Part shown: positions 27,052 through 36,479 of the stretch, one piece after another
Position numbering within the stretch: position 1 is the stretch's first letter
How the letters are laid out: each line of letters opens with the position of its first letter
Origin: Flavihumibacter solisilvae
Lineage (GTDB): Bacteria; Bacteroidota; Bacteroidia; Chitinophagales; Chitinophagaceae
Reading direction: 5' to 3'
DNA: 64,000 bases
NCBI RefSeq assembly: GCF_000814475.1
Contig: NZ_JSVC01000011.1
Location: forward strand, 62,001 to 126,000
The notes under the pieces: model-generated
Database searches by the model: none
Told to the model about the DNA's origin: nothing
Seen by the model: the letters and a program-made list of their open reading frames with translations, nothing else
Translations under genes and position numbers: made by a program

Positions 27052-29133
27052 TTAATGTTTACCCTGAATCTGGTGTATCATTTCCCTTACTGACGTCACC
27101 GGTGGACGACAGATAAAATCCTCACAAACATAAATCCACGTATCAGGGGCGGAGGGTTTGTTTCGCAATAGTGGGAAAGCCTGGTTTTCCTGGCTGGCCG
27201 ACTGAAGGATCCGGAAGGGAATAAAATTAGATAATATTTCTCTACGCAAATCATCCACGGCCGGCCCGACCACCACTATTTCTGCAGAACCCCTGACTGC
27301 CCGCATCAGTTCCAATGCCCAGCAACCGAACGATCCAGGATATCTTACCACCAGTTTCATCATGCTTTCCAGCATATCATTCGCTTTTTTAATCCATAGT
27401 GGCTTGTCCAGCAACCGGCCAAGATACTGAACGTTGAAAAGCATTATTGCGTTGCCCGAAGGTTGGGCGCCGTCATAAACTTCACGCTTTCGTAGTACCA
27501 CATCTTTCTGCTTAATGTCCGTATAATAAAATAAGTGATTATCCGCTTCGCCAAAATCTCTCATTACCTTGGCAGTTAGTTCTTCTGCCCGAATAATATA
27601 ATCCTGGTTTCCGGTAAGTTCCTGTAAATAAATCAAAGCTTGTACCAGATATGCATAATCGTCAAGGAATCCGAAAAACCTTGCCTGTCCGCTCTTATAT
27701 GTATGCAGAAGATCGCCACTTTGAGTACTAAAAGTTTTCAGCATCCACTCCATGTTCCGGATTGCCAGTTCACGATAAGCTTCTGTTCCGGTAGCAGCAT
27801 AAGCTTTGCTGCAGGCGGTATTCATCATGGCATTCCATCCCAGTAGCAACTTATCATCAAGACCGGGACGGATTCGATTGTCACGTGCAGACATTAATAT
27901 AGTAGAAATACGATCCAGTTTGTCCGACGTTTGGGCTTGATCCAGGTTGAAAGCGGCGGATAATTGCCCGGGTTCCATGGTTCCGGTCAGGATATTAACT
28001 CCCTCCCAGTTGCCTCCTGCTGTCACACCGTACCAGGCACAGGCCAGGTCTGAGTCATCACCAAGCAATTCATCAAATTCGCCTTTCTCCCAAACATAAA
28101 ACTTGCCTTCCTCGCCTTCTGAATCGGCATCAAGCGCAGCATAGAATCCTCCTTCAGGCGACAACATTTCCCTTTGAATGAATTCCATCGTCTGGTGTAT
28201 CACCCGTTCATACTTCTTATCATGAGTAAGCCGGAAGGCGTCTGCCAGCACACCGATAAACAGTGCCTGGTCATAGAGCATTTTCTCAAAATGGGGAACG
28301 AGCCATTCCCCGTCTGTTGAATATCTTGCCAGACCACCTCCCAACTGGTCATAAATTCCACCAGCGATCATCTTATCAAGACTCAGTAGTGCCTGTTCAA
28401 GTTCATTGCCGGATTTATAAAAATGTTCATAACGCAGCAGGTAGGAGATGATATGAGTTTGGGGAAACTTCGGCGCCTGACCGAAACCACCGTGAGCCCT
28501 ATCCGCATTTTTCATCAGTAACCCGGCGATTTCGTGGACCTGTACCTCAGTAAAAGATCGCGATCCAGCTGCTTCTGCCGCACTTTGCGCAACCCCGAAC
28601 TGGCTTGCGTTCACCAGGTGGCTGGTCAGGTTTTCTGCCTGCTGGTTGATCTCGTCCCGACGATCGCGCCAGGCATTGGAAACCCCATTCACGACATCAG
28701 TCCATGACGGCCGGTTGAAGGCGGCGACCGGTGGATAATATGTACCCCCGTAAAAAGGTTTCCCTTCAGGGGTCAGGAAAACGTTCAGCGGCCAGCCGCC
28801 GCTTCCGGTCATTGACTGAACCGCATCCATATATATATGGTCAAGATCTGGCCGTTCTTCGCGGTCGATCTTGATGTTCACAAAATGCTCATTCATCAGG
28901 GTAGCCACCGACGCGTCTTCAAAACTTTCCCTTTCCATCACATGACACCAGTGGCAGGCAGCATACCCAATGCTTACAAGTATTGGCTTATCCGATTGTT
29001 GGGCGGCCTGCAGCGCCTCATCACCCCAGGGGTACCAGTCTACCGGGTTATGTGCATGCTGAAGCAGGTAGGGACTGGTTTCAGCAGCAAGGCGATTCGT
29101 GAATTGCACAGCATTAAAATTTTGGATATGCAA
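27052..29133 (-). CDS. Thioredoxin-fold DUF255 protein (YyaL/SSP411 family)
   Basis: A 693-residue protein with an N-terminal DUF255 thioredoxin-like domain (about 10-170) and a C-terminal six-hairpin glycosidase-like region. Diagnostic text: [24 protein letters not shown], the active-site-like C60-H-W-C63, [13 protein letters not shown] and [26 protein letters not shown]. Later [30 protein letters not shown] and [19 protein letters not shown] are equally typical. The family is nearly universal but its biochemical function is unknown. It has no signal peptide. It is a monocistronic minus-strand gene upstream-facing gldK. Confidence 0.93.
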   Translation of the reverse strand: MHIQNFNAVQFTNRLAAETSPYLLQHAHNPVDWYPWGDEALQAAQQSDKPILVSIGYAACHWCHVMERESFEDASVATLMNEHFVNIKIDREERPDLDHIYMDAVQSMTGSGGWPLNVFLTPEGKPFYGGTYYPPVAAFNRPSWTDVVNGVSNAWRDRRDEINQQAENLTSHLVNASQFGVAQSAAEAAGSRSFTEVQVHEIAGLLMKNADRAHGGFGQAPKFPQTHIISYLLRYEHFYKSGNELEQALLSLDKMIAGGIYDQLGGGLARYSTDGEWLVPHFEKMLYDQALFIGVLADAFRLTHDKKYERVIHQTMEFIQREMLSPEGGFYAALDADSEGEEGKFYVWEKGEFDELLGDDSDLACAWYGVTAGGNWEGVNILTGTMEPGQLSAAFNLDQAQTSDKLDRISTILMSARDNRIRPGLDDKLLLGWNAMMNTACSKAYAATGTEAYRELAIRNMEWMLKTFSTQSGDLLHTYKSGQARFFGFLDDYAYLVQALIYLQELTGNQDYIIRAEELTAKVMRDFGEADNHLFYYTDIKQKDVVLRKREVYDGAQPSGNAIMLFNVQYLGRLLDKPLWIKKANDMLESMMKLVVRYPGSFGCWALELMRAVRGSAEIVVVGPAVDDLRREILSNFIPFRILQSASQENQAFPLLRNKPSAPDTWIYVCEDFICRPPVTSVREMIHQIQGKH

Positions 29134-29190
29134 TGTACGGTTTCCCCATAACAGCAGCCATATAACGGTTAAGTAAAGACGCCGGAAATA

Positions 29191-29217
29191 AAAAAAGCAT
29201 CCCTGTTGGGATGCTTT
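29191..29217 (-). terminator. Terminator of hemD
   Basis: AAAGCATCCC (29194-29203) and GGGATGCTTT (29208-29217) form a perfect 10-bp stem with a 4-base loop; on the minus strand a run of Ts continues. It starts 23 bases past the hemD stop. Confidence 0.85.
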
Positions 29218-29239
29218 CCTGACGAACCCTTAGTTCGAA

Positions 29240-30034
29240 TTATTTTTTCTTAGTCAAAAGCGAAAGATATTGCTCCAGTGCTGCAACCATCGAAGGTGCC
29301 TGTGGCAGCGGCGCCTTGATATCCAGCACTAAACCTGCTTCTTCCACGGCTTTGGAAGTATTGTTCCCAAAAGCACCAATCCGGGTTCCGTTCTGCTGGA
29401 AACCAGGATAACTATCAAACAGGCTTTTCACTCCACTTGGCGTGAAAAAGCAGATAATATCATATTCGTGACTGCCCAGGACGCTCTGCAGGTCGTTGGA
29501 AATGGTGCGGTACATGAATGGCGTAACGAATTCACATTTATGTGTCTTCAGCCAGTTAACGATGTCATTGTCCTGCTGATTCTCAGAACAGGGGTACAGG
29601 AACTTCTCGTTTTCCTTGTGCTTGTTAATGACATCAAACATGCTTTTGTTCGTACCATCAGCCCCGTAAAAAACTTTGCGCTTACGATACAGGATAAACT
29701 TCTGCAGGTAAAGTGCAACAGCTTCTGTGATACAGAAATACTTCGTATCCTGGGAGATACTGATTTTCATTTCCTCACAGATCCGGAAAAAGTGATCGAT
29801 TGCATTTCGGCTCGTAAAGACCACAGCCGTGTACTGGGGGATGTCTATCTTTTGTTTTCGGAAGTCCTTGGAGGGAATGCCTTCCAGGCGGATAAAAGGG
29901 TGAAAGTCAAGCGAAATGCCGTACTTTTTACCCAATTCAAAGTAAGGCGACTTGTCGCTTTCAGGCCTGGGCTGGGTAATCAGGATTTTTTTGATCGGAG
30001 CTGCAGCTCCTTTCTTAGCCTCGTTCTTTAGCAT
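29240..30034 (-). CDS. hemD: Uroporphyrinogen-III synthase
   Basis: A 264-residue cytoplasmic enzyme that cyclises hydroxymethylbilane to uroporphyrinogen III, the branch point for haem, sirohaem and B12. The HemD two-domain pattern is visible though divergent: ILITQPRPESDKSPYFELGKKYG, YTAVVFTSRNAIDHFF, FLYPCSENQQDNDIVNWL, MYRTISND and CFFTPSGVKSLFDSYPG followed by IGAFGNNTSKAVEEAGL. The DUF4271 gene lies 36 bases upstream; that pairing is common in Bacteroidota. Confidence 0.9.
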   Translation of the reverse strand: MLKNEAKKGAAAPIKKILITQPRPESDKSPYFELGKKYGISLDFHPFIRLEGIPSKDFRKQKIDIPQYTAVVFTSRNAIDHFFRICEEMKISISQDTKYFCITEAVALYLQKFILYRKRKVFYGADGTNKSMFDVINKHKENEKFLYPCSENQQDNDIVNWLKTHKCEFVTPFMYRTISNDLQSVLGSHEYDIICFFTPSGVKSLFDSYPGFQQNGTRIGAFGNNTSKAVEEAGLVLDIKAPLPQAPSMVAALEQYLSLLTKKK

Positions 30035-30070
30035 TTTGTTGAGCTAAAATTTCTTAAAGTTAATTAACTT

Positions 30071-31051
30071 CTACACAAATTTCAATAACACCTTATAAAT
30101 CAACAGTAAGGGTGCTACTTCGAAGGCACAAAGGTATAAAAAAAAGTGGAAACGGCTAGTTCTAACCTCCCTGTTTATATAACCGTATGCACTTATATAC
30201 CTGTAAAGGAAAATTCCTATTACCAGTACATACGAAACCGTCATGGCCACGGTTACAGTCCCCGCATCACCGAAAGCCGCTGCCATCAGCACGGGAAGGA
30301 GAAAAATCCCCAGGATCTTATTACACAGGAAGACAATGAAAATGTACGTATCGGTTGATGCCGTCATCCGGAGTGTCCAGCCCAGGACCTTCAGCACAAA
30401 AAATTTTCCCAGGTAAACCAGTGCCAGTCCTGCTGCGCAATAACCATACAGGAGCCAGAAACTAATACCGTGACTACCCCCACGATTATGGATGATAAAG
30501 GCAGCATACAAGCCGCCCACAGCGACGAATAACAGGTTGAGTAACAACGATGCAAGCGGGGTCTGAAGCAGCTGTTCCCGGATCTGTTTCTGTTTCATGG
30601 AGGCCCGGAAGAAAACGGCGAACAGGTTCTGGAAATACTTGCCAAACGCCGCTTTTACCAGCGCGAGTAATATAAATAAACCACTAAAAAGGTAAAAAAG
30701 CCCCTCTTTGCCTGCGATCCGCCGCTCCGTAATGGTCCTGATCACAGCTTTGCCAAAGAAATTAAACCCGGGGTTTTCCTTCAGGACCCTGTGATATGCG
30801 GATGTGCTGTAATCCACAGGGGTTTTTGCAGCTGTTGAATCTGTGAGGTTTTGCGCCACAAGGCTATCCGGCCTGGCAAGCACCCTTGCCGTGTCCTTTT
30901 TTGGTGGCCGGGCCGGGTCTCGTTTTGCCGGCAGAATTTGCCTGGCAATGCTGTCTTTAGCTGGTACAGGTTGCTGTGTTGCAACGCTTTGCGCAAAGAG
31001 AACAGCGTTCAGGATCACCAGGGATATAATGAAAAGTAGACGTCGCTTCAT
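30071..31051 (-). CDS. DUF4271 membrane protein
   Basis: A 326-residue membrane protein. A signal peptide or first helix (about 4-20) is followed by a Pro/Ala/Thr/Lys-rich stretch to about residue 85, then about seven hydrophobic segments from 115 to the C-terminus (for example LFYLFSGLFILLALVKAAF, and YLCAFEVAPLLLIYKVLLKF at the end). KYFQNLFAVFFRASMKQKQIREQLLQTP between helices is typical of DUF4271. Function unknown. The gene lies between a surface-antigen barrel gene and hemD with short gaps on both sides, so these three form one transcript. Confidence 0.88.
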   Translation of the reverse strand: MKRRLLFIISLVILNAVLFAQSVATQQPVPAKDSIARQILPAKRDPARPPKKDTARVLARPDSLVAQNLTDSTAAKTPVDYSTSAYHRVLKENPGFNFFGKAVIRTITERRIAGKEGLFYLFSGLFILLALVKAAFGKYFQNLFAVFFRASMKQKQIREQLLQTPLASLLLNLLFVAVGGLYAAFIIHNRGGSHGISFWLLYGYCAAGLALVYLGKFFVLKVLGWTLRMTASTDTYIFIVFLCNKILGIFLLPVLMAAAFGDAGTVTVAMTVSYVLVIGIFLYRYISAYGYINREVRTSRFHFFLYLCAFEVAPLLLIYKVLLKFV

Positions 31052-31065
31052 TGAGTGGCTGCAAT

Positions 31066-32832
31066 TTAGAAATAATTCACATAGCCGAGGTGGATCTTGG
31101 TTTGCCTGAGGTTGAATTTTGTATCGTCCCTTTTCCCGGCAGCCAGGGACATATTGAAAAAGCCCGCAGTAGTTTCAAAAGCAATTCCCACCCCCGCACC
31201 GAGGAAGTTGTTCGTGGTATTTCCCATGCTGCTGTTGTTTGCCGTAAATCCAAGATCAGTAAATACAAAAAAGTAGGAGTTCATACCCAGTAGATACCGG
31301 TATTCCAGGGTGGATACCAGGTAGCTTGAAGCATAGATACTTTCTTCATCAAAGCCCCGCAACAATTTATAGCCTCCCAGCTGAAACAGTTCATTCCGGT
31401 AAAGCGAGGGACTCTGAACCCAGCCGCCGGAGGCCAGCAACTGTACTGCGGATTGTTTCCCGATCGGGAAGTACCTGGCCACACGCCCCTTCAACCTGAA
31501 CTGGTAAGAATTAAGGTCTACTGAATCATATAAGGAAGCGTAATTGAAAGTCGGGTCTTTTATTTCGAGTATGCCATTGTTTCGTTTAATGGTACGGGTG
31601 CCTGCGGAAAGACTCCCAAAAACCTCCCACCCTTTCCTGGGATTGCGCCGGTAATTAGTGGTAAACAGGTCATAATCCACCCCCAGGTTATATATGCCCA
31701 TATCCATATCAGTGGGCAACTTATGTGTCTGTTTCACCTGTTGTGTATCCACAGTAACCAGGTTGCTCCTGAACAACTGTAAAAAGACTTTTCCGCTTTG
31801 CCTTGCGCTTACTGCGTATTGCAACCCGATAATTCCATTGATATTCAGAAACGAACTGTCTTTCTTGAAAAGGTCAAACTGGGTACTTATTCCAAATGCA
31901 CTCCCGAAAAGATAAGGTTGCTGGTATAAGAGGTTCAGCCTCGGTGATTTCACTTGCAACTGTTGCCAGTTCAACCCGATTGTTTCGCCATTTCCGAGTG
32001 CATTCTTCAGGTTCAGGGTAGCTTCACCGGTAAATTGCAGCTTGTTCTTTCCATCCGCGCCCGTGGTGGGAAGCAGGCCCAGCAATACGTTAACCTGGCT
32101 GCTTCGCTGCTGTTCAAGAAAAAGGTCCAGTACTGCCCCGTTACCCCCGAAATTCATTACCCATGGCTCTTTTTCGCGTAAGAATGGTAATTCGCGAAGC
32201 CGGGGACTGATATCTTCAAAAGTTTTTCTTTTATAGGGACTACCTTTTGGCAGATCCAGGTACCGGTGCAGGAACCTTTCAGAAATCTTCACATTTCCAT
32301 TCACCCGGATACTATCCATTAAATAAGGCATTCCTTTGTCAACCATAAGAACGGCGGAAATAAGCCCTTCGCTGACCCGGATGCTGTCGAGCCTGACTTT
32401 GGCAAAGGGAAACCCGTTATCTGACAGCCACAGCAACAGTTCATGTTCCATTGTTTCAATTGCCTGGCTATTGAAGGGCATCACTGAGCTTTTCGGAAGA
32501 AGTATTCCTGTCTGCTGGAATTCCCGCGGCAGAAGGCCGTGCACCCTGATCTCTCCCCAATGGTATTTCTGTCCGACATACAGGTATATAGTCGCCTCGC
32601 TGCTGTCAACAGTCAGGCTATCAATGGATGCGGTCGCATACCCTTTCTTAAGAAGGCTTGAAGGGATCTGTTCGATATACCTGATGCAGGCCTGGCGGTC
32701 GTTGAAACTTGTGGTCAGGTTTACGGCACCAACCCCAACAGGGTCGCGTTCAACGGATTTTACATTAAGCGTAAACTGGGAGTATGCAGTGTGGCAGAAC
32801 AGGGTAAGCACCAGTCCGGTCAACCATTTCAA
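31066..32832 (-). CDS. POTRA/beta-barrel outer-membrane protein (BamA/TamA-like)
   Basis: A 588-residue Omp85-superfamily protein. The start is set at TTG 32832, giving MKWLTGLVLTLFCHTAYSQF, a clean signal peptide. An upstream ATG at 32946 would add 38 residues of poor quality and run antisense through the start of hemW. POTRA-like modules lie at about 90-240 (IRVHGLLPREFQQTGIL, IRVNGNVKISERFLHRYLDLPKGSPY) and the barrel from about 260 to the end, with LGGYKLLRGFDEESIYASSYLVSTLEYRY as the surface-antigen motif and a terminal aromatic (VNYF). It lacks the five-POTRA length of BamA. Substrate unknown. Confidence 0.85.
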   Translation of the reverse strand: MKWLTGLVLTLFCHTAYSQFTLNVKSVERDPVGVGAVNLTTSFNDRQACIRYIEQIPSSLLKKGYATASIDSLTVDSSEATIYLYVGQKYHWGEIRVHGLLPREFQQTGILLPKSSVMPFNSQAIETMEHELLLWLSDNGFPFAKVRLDSIRVSEGLISAVLMVDKGMPYLMDSIRVNGNVKISERFLHRYLDLPKGSPYKRKTFEDISPRLRELPFLREKEPWVMNFGGNGAVLDLFLEQQRSSQVNVLLGLLPTTGADGKNKLQFTGEATLNLKNALGNGETIGLNWQQLQVKSPRLNLLYQQPYLFGSAFGISTQFDLFKKDSSFLNINGIIGLQYAVSARQSGKVFLQLFRSNLVTVDTQQVKQTHKLPTDMDMGIYNLGVDYDLFTTNYRRNPRKGWEVFGSLSAGTRTIKRNNGILEIKDPTFNYASLYDSVDLNSYQFRLKGRVARYFPIGKQSAVQLLASGGWVQSPSLYRNELFQLGGYKLLRGFDEESIYASSYLVSTLEYRYLLGMNSYFFVFTDLGFTANNSSMGNTTNNFLGAGVGIAFETTAGFFNMSLAAGKRDDTKFNLRQTKIHLGYVNYF

Positions 32833-32838
32833 ACTGCT

Positions 32839-32846
32839 TACCTTTG
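32839..32846 (+). promoter_or_regulatory. -7 element (TACCTTTG) ahead of hemW
   Basis: TACCTTTG matches TAnnTTTG and lies 37 bases ahead of the hemW TTG start. No clear -33 TTG. The same 50-base interval must hold the minus-strand start of the barrel protein. Confidence 0.45.
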
Positions 32847-32883
32847 CGGAAAATCCGGTAAAAGATAAATTGATACGCACCCC

Positions 32884-34008
32884 TTGGCAGGCATCTACCT
32901 TCATATCCCCTTCTGCAGAAAAGCATGTCATTACTGCAATTTCCATTTTTCTACGCTATTGAAAAATAAGAACGCAATGGTAGACGCGATATTGAAGGAA
33001 ATTTCGCGGGAAGCCTATAAACTTAAGGGTCAGCCGGTAGAGACGATCTACTTCGGTGGGGGAACGCCTTCATTACTCACGGAAGAGGAACTGGATCACC
33101 TGATGGAAATGTTATTCAGAAGCTTCGATGTTTCGGCCGGAGCCGAGATCACTTTTGAAGTTAACCCTGACGATATTACCCGGGAGTCTCTTGCAGCCTG
33201 GAAAAAATCGGGCATTAACCGGCTCAGTATCGGGGTGCAGTCTTTCCGCGATGAAGACTTGGCCTGGATGAACAGGGCTCACAATTCCGGGGAAGCGTTA
33301 AATGGTATCCAGCTGGCTCGTGACGCAGGTTTCAACAACCTGACTATTGACCTGATTTACGGAACGCCGGGGCTAAGTGATAAAGCCTGGGAGGAGAACG
33401 TGCAGAAAGCCATTAGTCTCGGTGTACCTCATTTGTCCTGTTATGCACTTACCGTTGAACCGAAAACCCGGCTGGAAAAAATGATCCGGACTCACCAGGC
33501 AGCCGATACCGACCCGGAGCAGCAATCGAGGCAATTCCTGTTATTGATGGACTGGCTACGGGCGGCGGGTTACGAGCATTATGAGATCTCCAATTTTGCG
33601 CGGCCAGGGTTCCGGAGCCGGCACAACAGTGCATATTGGCAGGGCGTGCCCTACCTCGGATTCGGACCGGGCGCACACTCTTATAATGGTAAAACCAGGA
33701 GCTGGAATTTGGCAAACAACGCGCTTTTCATGCAGGGGATTGAAAAGGACATTCCTGTTTCTGAAGAAGAGGTACTGACAACCAGTAACCGCATCAATGA
33801 GTACATCATGACTTCTTTGCGGACCGCTGAAGGCATGGACATGCGAAAGATCAGCGATGAATACGGTGATGAATATGCGAAAGCTGTGGGTGACCGTATT
33901 GGCAAATACCAAAGTTCCGGTCAACTTATCCAGGAAAACGGTGTCATCCGGCTTACCAATGAAGGCAAGCTGTTTGCGGATGGTATAGCAGCCGATCTTT
34001 TTTGCTGA
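32884..34008 (+). CDS. hemW: Radical SAM haem chaperone HemW
   Basis: A 374-residue radical SAM protein of the HemN/HemW family. TTG start gives MAGIYLHIPFC; the 4Fe-4S motif is C11-x3-C15-x2-C18 (CRKACHYC), and the next residue is not the extra Cys found in true HemN, which favours HemW. Further family motifs: TIYFGGGTPSLL, FEVNPDDIT, RLSIGVQSFRDEDL, NLTIDLIYGTPGL, HYEISNFARPG and YLGFGPGAHSY. HemW inserts haem into respiratory enzymes rather than oxidising coproporphyrinogen. Divergent from the barrel gene, convergent with gpsA. Confidence 0.95.
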   Translation: MAGIYLHIPFCRKACHYCNFHFSTLLKNKNAMVDAILKEISREAYKLKGQPVETIYFGGGTPSLLTEEELDHLMEMLFRSFDVSAGAEITFEVNPDDITRESLAAWKKSGINRLSIGVQSFRDEDLAWMNRAHNSGEALNGIQLARDAGFNNLTIDLIYGTPGLSDKAWEENVQKAISLGVPHLSCYALTVEPKTRLEKMIRTHQAADTDPEQQSRQFLLLMDWLRAAGYEHYEISNFARPGFRSRHNSAYWQGVPYLGFGPGAHSYNGKTRSWNLANNALFMQGIEKDIPVSEEEVLTTSNRINEYIMTSLRTAEGMDMRKISDEYGDEYAKAVGDRIGKYQSSGQLIQENGVIRLTNEGKLFADGIAADLFC

Positions 34009-34017
34009 TTTTCCCGA

Positions 34018-35055
34018 TCAGATCAATGTTTCTTCTATAAGTTCGAACCCCTTTGCAGGCGGGAGGTGTTGCCAAAGGATCCTGTAAACCGTTTCAGCGA
34101 TGGGCATATCAGCTTTTACTTCACGGTTTACGACGTGCAGGCACCTGCTGGCATTATAGCCTTCGGCCACCATATTCATTTCCAGTTGTGCCGACATAAC
34201 CGAATACCCCTTCCCTATCATATTGCCGAATGTCCGGTTTCGACTAAATAAGGAATAACAGGTAACCAGCAGGTCACCCATGTAAACAGAGGCTGCATAG
34301 TTCGCCGCTTTTTTGTGGGTGATGGGATTTTCGCCGTCGTGCACACCAACTTCCACGTGTTTAATTCCGACTTTCCGGAGAAACCCGGCCATTTCATCTG
34401 CACAATTCGCGATCAGTACACTCTGGAAGTTATCGCCGTATTCGAGGCCATGGGCAATTCCCGCACCCAGCGCATAAATATTCTTCAGCACAGCTGCATA
34501 CTGTACGCCGATAACATCTTCATTTACAACCGTGTTAATATAATAATTCCTGAAGTTGTCTGCGATTGATGCTGCCCTGCTTTCATCAAGGCCTGAAAAT
34601 GTGAGATAGGACAACTTTTCGTTGGCTACTTCTTCCGCATGACAGGGACCCATTATGGTAAAATAATCACCCAGGGGAAGACTGAATTTCTGGGCGAACC
34701 ATTCATTAAGAAGAATATTCTGTACCGGAAGCATACCCTTTACGGCCGAGACTACTGCTTTTCCTTTAAATGCGTCCGGCGAAAGTGGTGCGAGTGTTTC
34801 TTCCACAAAGGAAGAAGGCACTGCAACAACGAGCACATCGCTGTCTTTTACGATAGTACTGATATCGGTGCTCAACCGGATCCTGGAGGTATCGAAAGTC
34901 GCCGATGAAAGATAATGGGGATTGTGTTTGCGCTGTGATAAGTGTTGAACGATCTGCTCATTCCGAACCCACCAGTTCAACGGAAGCCGGTTATCCGTAA
35001 CGATCTTAGCCAATGCCGTCGCCCAGCTTCCACTGCCTATTATGCCCAACCGCAT
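34018..35055 (-). CDS. gpsA: Glycerol-3-phosphate dehydrogenase [NAD(P)+]
   Basis: A 345-residue cytoplasmic enzyme reducing dihydroxyacetone phosphate to sn-glycerol 3-phosphate for phospholipid synthesis. Rossmann motif GIIGSGSWATALA at the N-terminus, WVRNEQI, the VVAVPS segment, IMGPCHAEEV, catalytic Lys in AAVLKNIYALGAGI, and GDLLVTCYS with SRNR later. It follows the efflux adaptor gene after only 3 bases, an unusual operon partner. Confidence 0.96.
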   Translation of the reverse strand: MRLGIIGSGSWATALAKIVTDNRLPLNWWVRNEQIVQHLSQRKHNPHYLSSATFDTSRIRLSTDISTIVKDSDVLVVAVPSSFVEETLAPLSPDAFKGKAVVSAVKGMLPVQNILLNEWFAQKFSLPLGDYFTIMGPCHAEEVANEKLSYLTFSGLDESRAASIADNFRNYYINTVVNEDVIGVQYAAVLKNIYALGAGIAHGLEYGDNFQSVLIANCADEMAGFLRKVGIKHVEVGVHDGENPITHKKAANYAASVYMGDLLVTCYSLFSRNRTFGNMIGKGYSVMSAQLEMNMVAEGYNASRCLHVVNREVKADMPIAETVYRILWQHLPPAKGFELIEETLI

Positions 35056-35058
35056 GCT

Positions 35059-36444
35059 TTATTTCTTTTTAGATTCAAACAACTCTTCCTTTTTAACAAT
35101 CTTCACTTTATCACCATCTTTCAATGATTTTGAAATAAGCGAATAGGGACCTGTAACCACTTCATCCCCCGGCTTCAGGCCACTCAGTACTTCGATATAG
35201 TTGATGTCCTGGATATTCGTCCGGACTTTTATCCGCTTGATCGTTGTTTTGTCTGCCTGCAGTACAAAAACCACTTCATCCAGTTCGGAACTGATCGACC
35301 TGCGCTCTTCCTCCGGCTTATTGGCATCTTCATTGGCCGCTACGGAAGTTTTTGTTTCAGCGACTGCCTTGTCTGAATCCTTTTCACGGGTTGTAACTGC
35401 ATTGATCGGGGCAGCCAAAACATTCTCTGCACGTTTGGTCTGGATATCAGCACTCGCGCTCATGCCCGGGCGGAACGGGAAATTCTTGGGCCGTGAAGGG
35501 TCGAGCAGATCTTTATAGGATTCCGGCAGCAACCGGATATGTACCTTATAGTTTGTTACATCAGTAGAGGCGGCAGCGGTGGCCGTTCCCAGCGTTGTGC
35601 TGCTGCTTGCGATCTGGGTTACGATGCCTTTGAATTTGCGGGTGTTGTACGCATCAATTTCCACCAAAGCTGAATCGCCGAGATGTACTTTGGGAATATC
35701 ATTCTCACCCACATCCACGCGGACTTCAATTTTATCCATGTCTGCGATCCGCATCATTTCCGTACCGGTCATTTGCGCTGTACCCACAACGCGTTCCCCC
35801 TTCTTCACCGCCAGCAGGGAAACAACGCCATTCATCGGGGCCACAATCGTGGTGCGGCCAAGGTTTTTATTCGCTGTTTCAAGGTTGGCCTGTGCACTTC
35901 TTACTGCAGCCTGGTTTCCCCTGATACCCTGCAATGCAGCATTATAATTCGCCTTTGCAGTGTTGTAAGCATTCTCCGCCTGTTCAAATTCAGAACGGGA
36001 GATTACTTTTTCCTGCATAAGTTGCTGCTGTCTTTTATATTGGGCGTCTGCCTGGCTCAGGGCTGACTTAAGTGCCTCAAGCTGCGCCTGGCTGTTATCA
36101 ACCTGTGCCTGCTGCCTCATAACGTCAGCAGCTACCTGGTCGCGCTGCGTCAGGTACACATCGGCAAAAATGCGGGCGAGAACCTGTCCCTTGCTAACAC
36201 TATCCCCTTCCTCTACACGCAGATCGATGATCTCACCGGAAATATCTGAACTCACTTTCACCTCAACTTCAGGGTAAACTTTACCACTGGCATTCACGGT
36301 CTCAATAATAGTTCGCTTTTCCACTTTTTCGGTGCTGACCCTGATGCCTTCTTCCTTGCCGAGTACACCGGCTTTCTTCATGCCAAAGAGTGCAGCGATC
36401 AAAACAAAAACGCCTATGATGATCCAGATAACTTTCTTATTCAT
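35059..36444 (-). CDS. Periplasmic adaptor (HlyD/MacA-like membrane fusion protein)
   Basis: A 461-residue membrane fusion protein. One N-terminal membrane anchor (about 4-22) precedes a lipoyl half-motif (VKVSSDISGEIIDLRVEEGDSVSKGQVLA), a long alpha-hairpin (about 100-200, Gln/Ala-rich) and the second lipoyl half (APMNGVVSLLAVKKGERV). A Ser/Thr-rich insert (about 275-295) and an acidic stretch (about 360-395) are unusual. In the MacA type such adaptors join an ABC permease to TolC. Here a TolC gene lies upstream but no permease follows; gpsA does. Confidence 0.92.
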   Translation of the reverse strand: MNKKVIWIIIGVFVLIAALFGMKKAGVLGKEEGIRVSTEKVEKRTIIETVNASGKVYPEVEVKVSSDISGEIIDLRVEEGDSVSKGQVLARIFADVYLTQRDQVAADVMRQQAQVDNSQAQLEALKSALSQADAQYKRQQQLMQEKVISRSEFEQAENAYNTAKANYNAALQGIRGNQAAVRSAQANLETANKNLGRTTIVAPMNGVVSLLAVKKGERVVGTAQMTGTEMMRIADMDKIEVRVDVGENDIPKVHLGDSALVEIDAYNTRKFKGIVTQIASSSTTLGTATAAASTDVTNYKVHIRLLPESYKDLLDPSRPKNFPFRPGMSASADIQTKRAENVLAAPINAVTTREKDSDKAVAETKTSVAANEDANKPEEERRSISSELDEVVFVLQADKTTIKRIKVRTNIQDINYIEVLSGLKPGDEVVTGPYSLISKSLKDGDKVKIVKKEELFESKKK

Positions 36445-36479
36445 ATCTCAAATATATGTAGGTTGACGGGTTTAGGAGG

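Noticed and set aside
32833-32946. ATG-started extension of the barrel protein
   Set aside because: The extra 38 residues run antisense through the conserved N-terminus of hemW and hide a good signal peptide.
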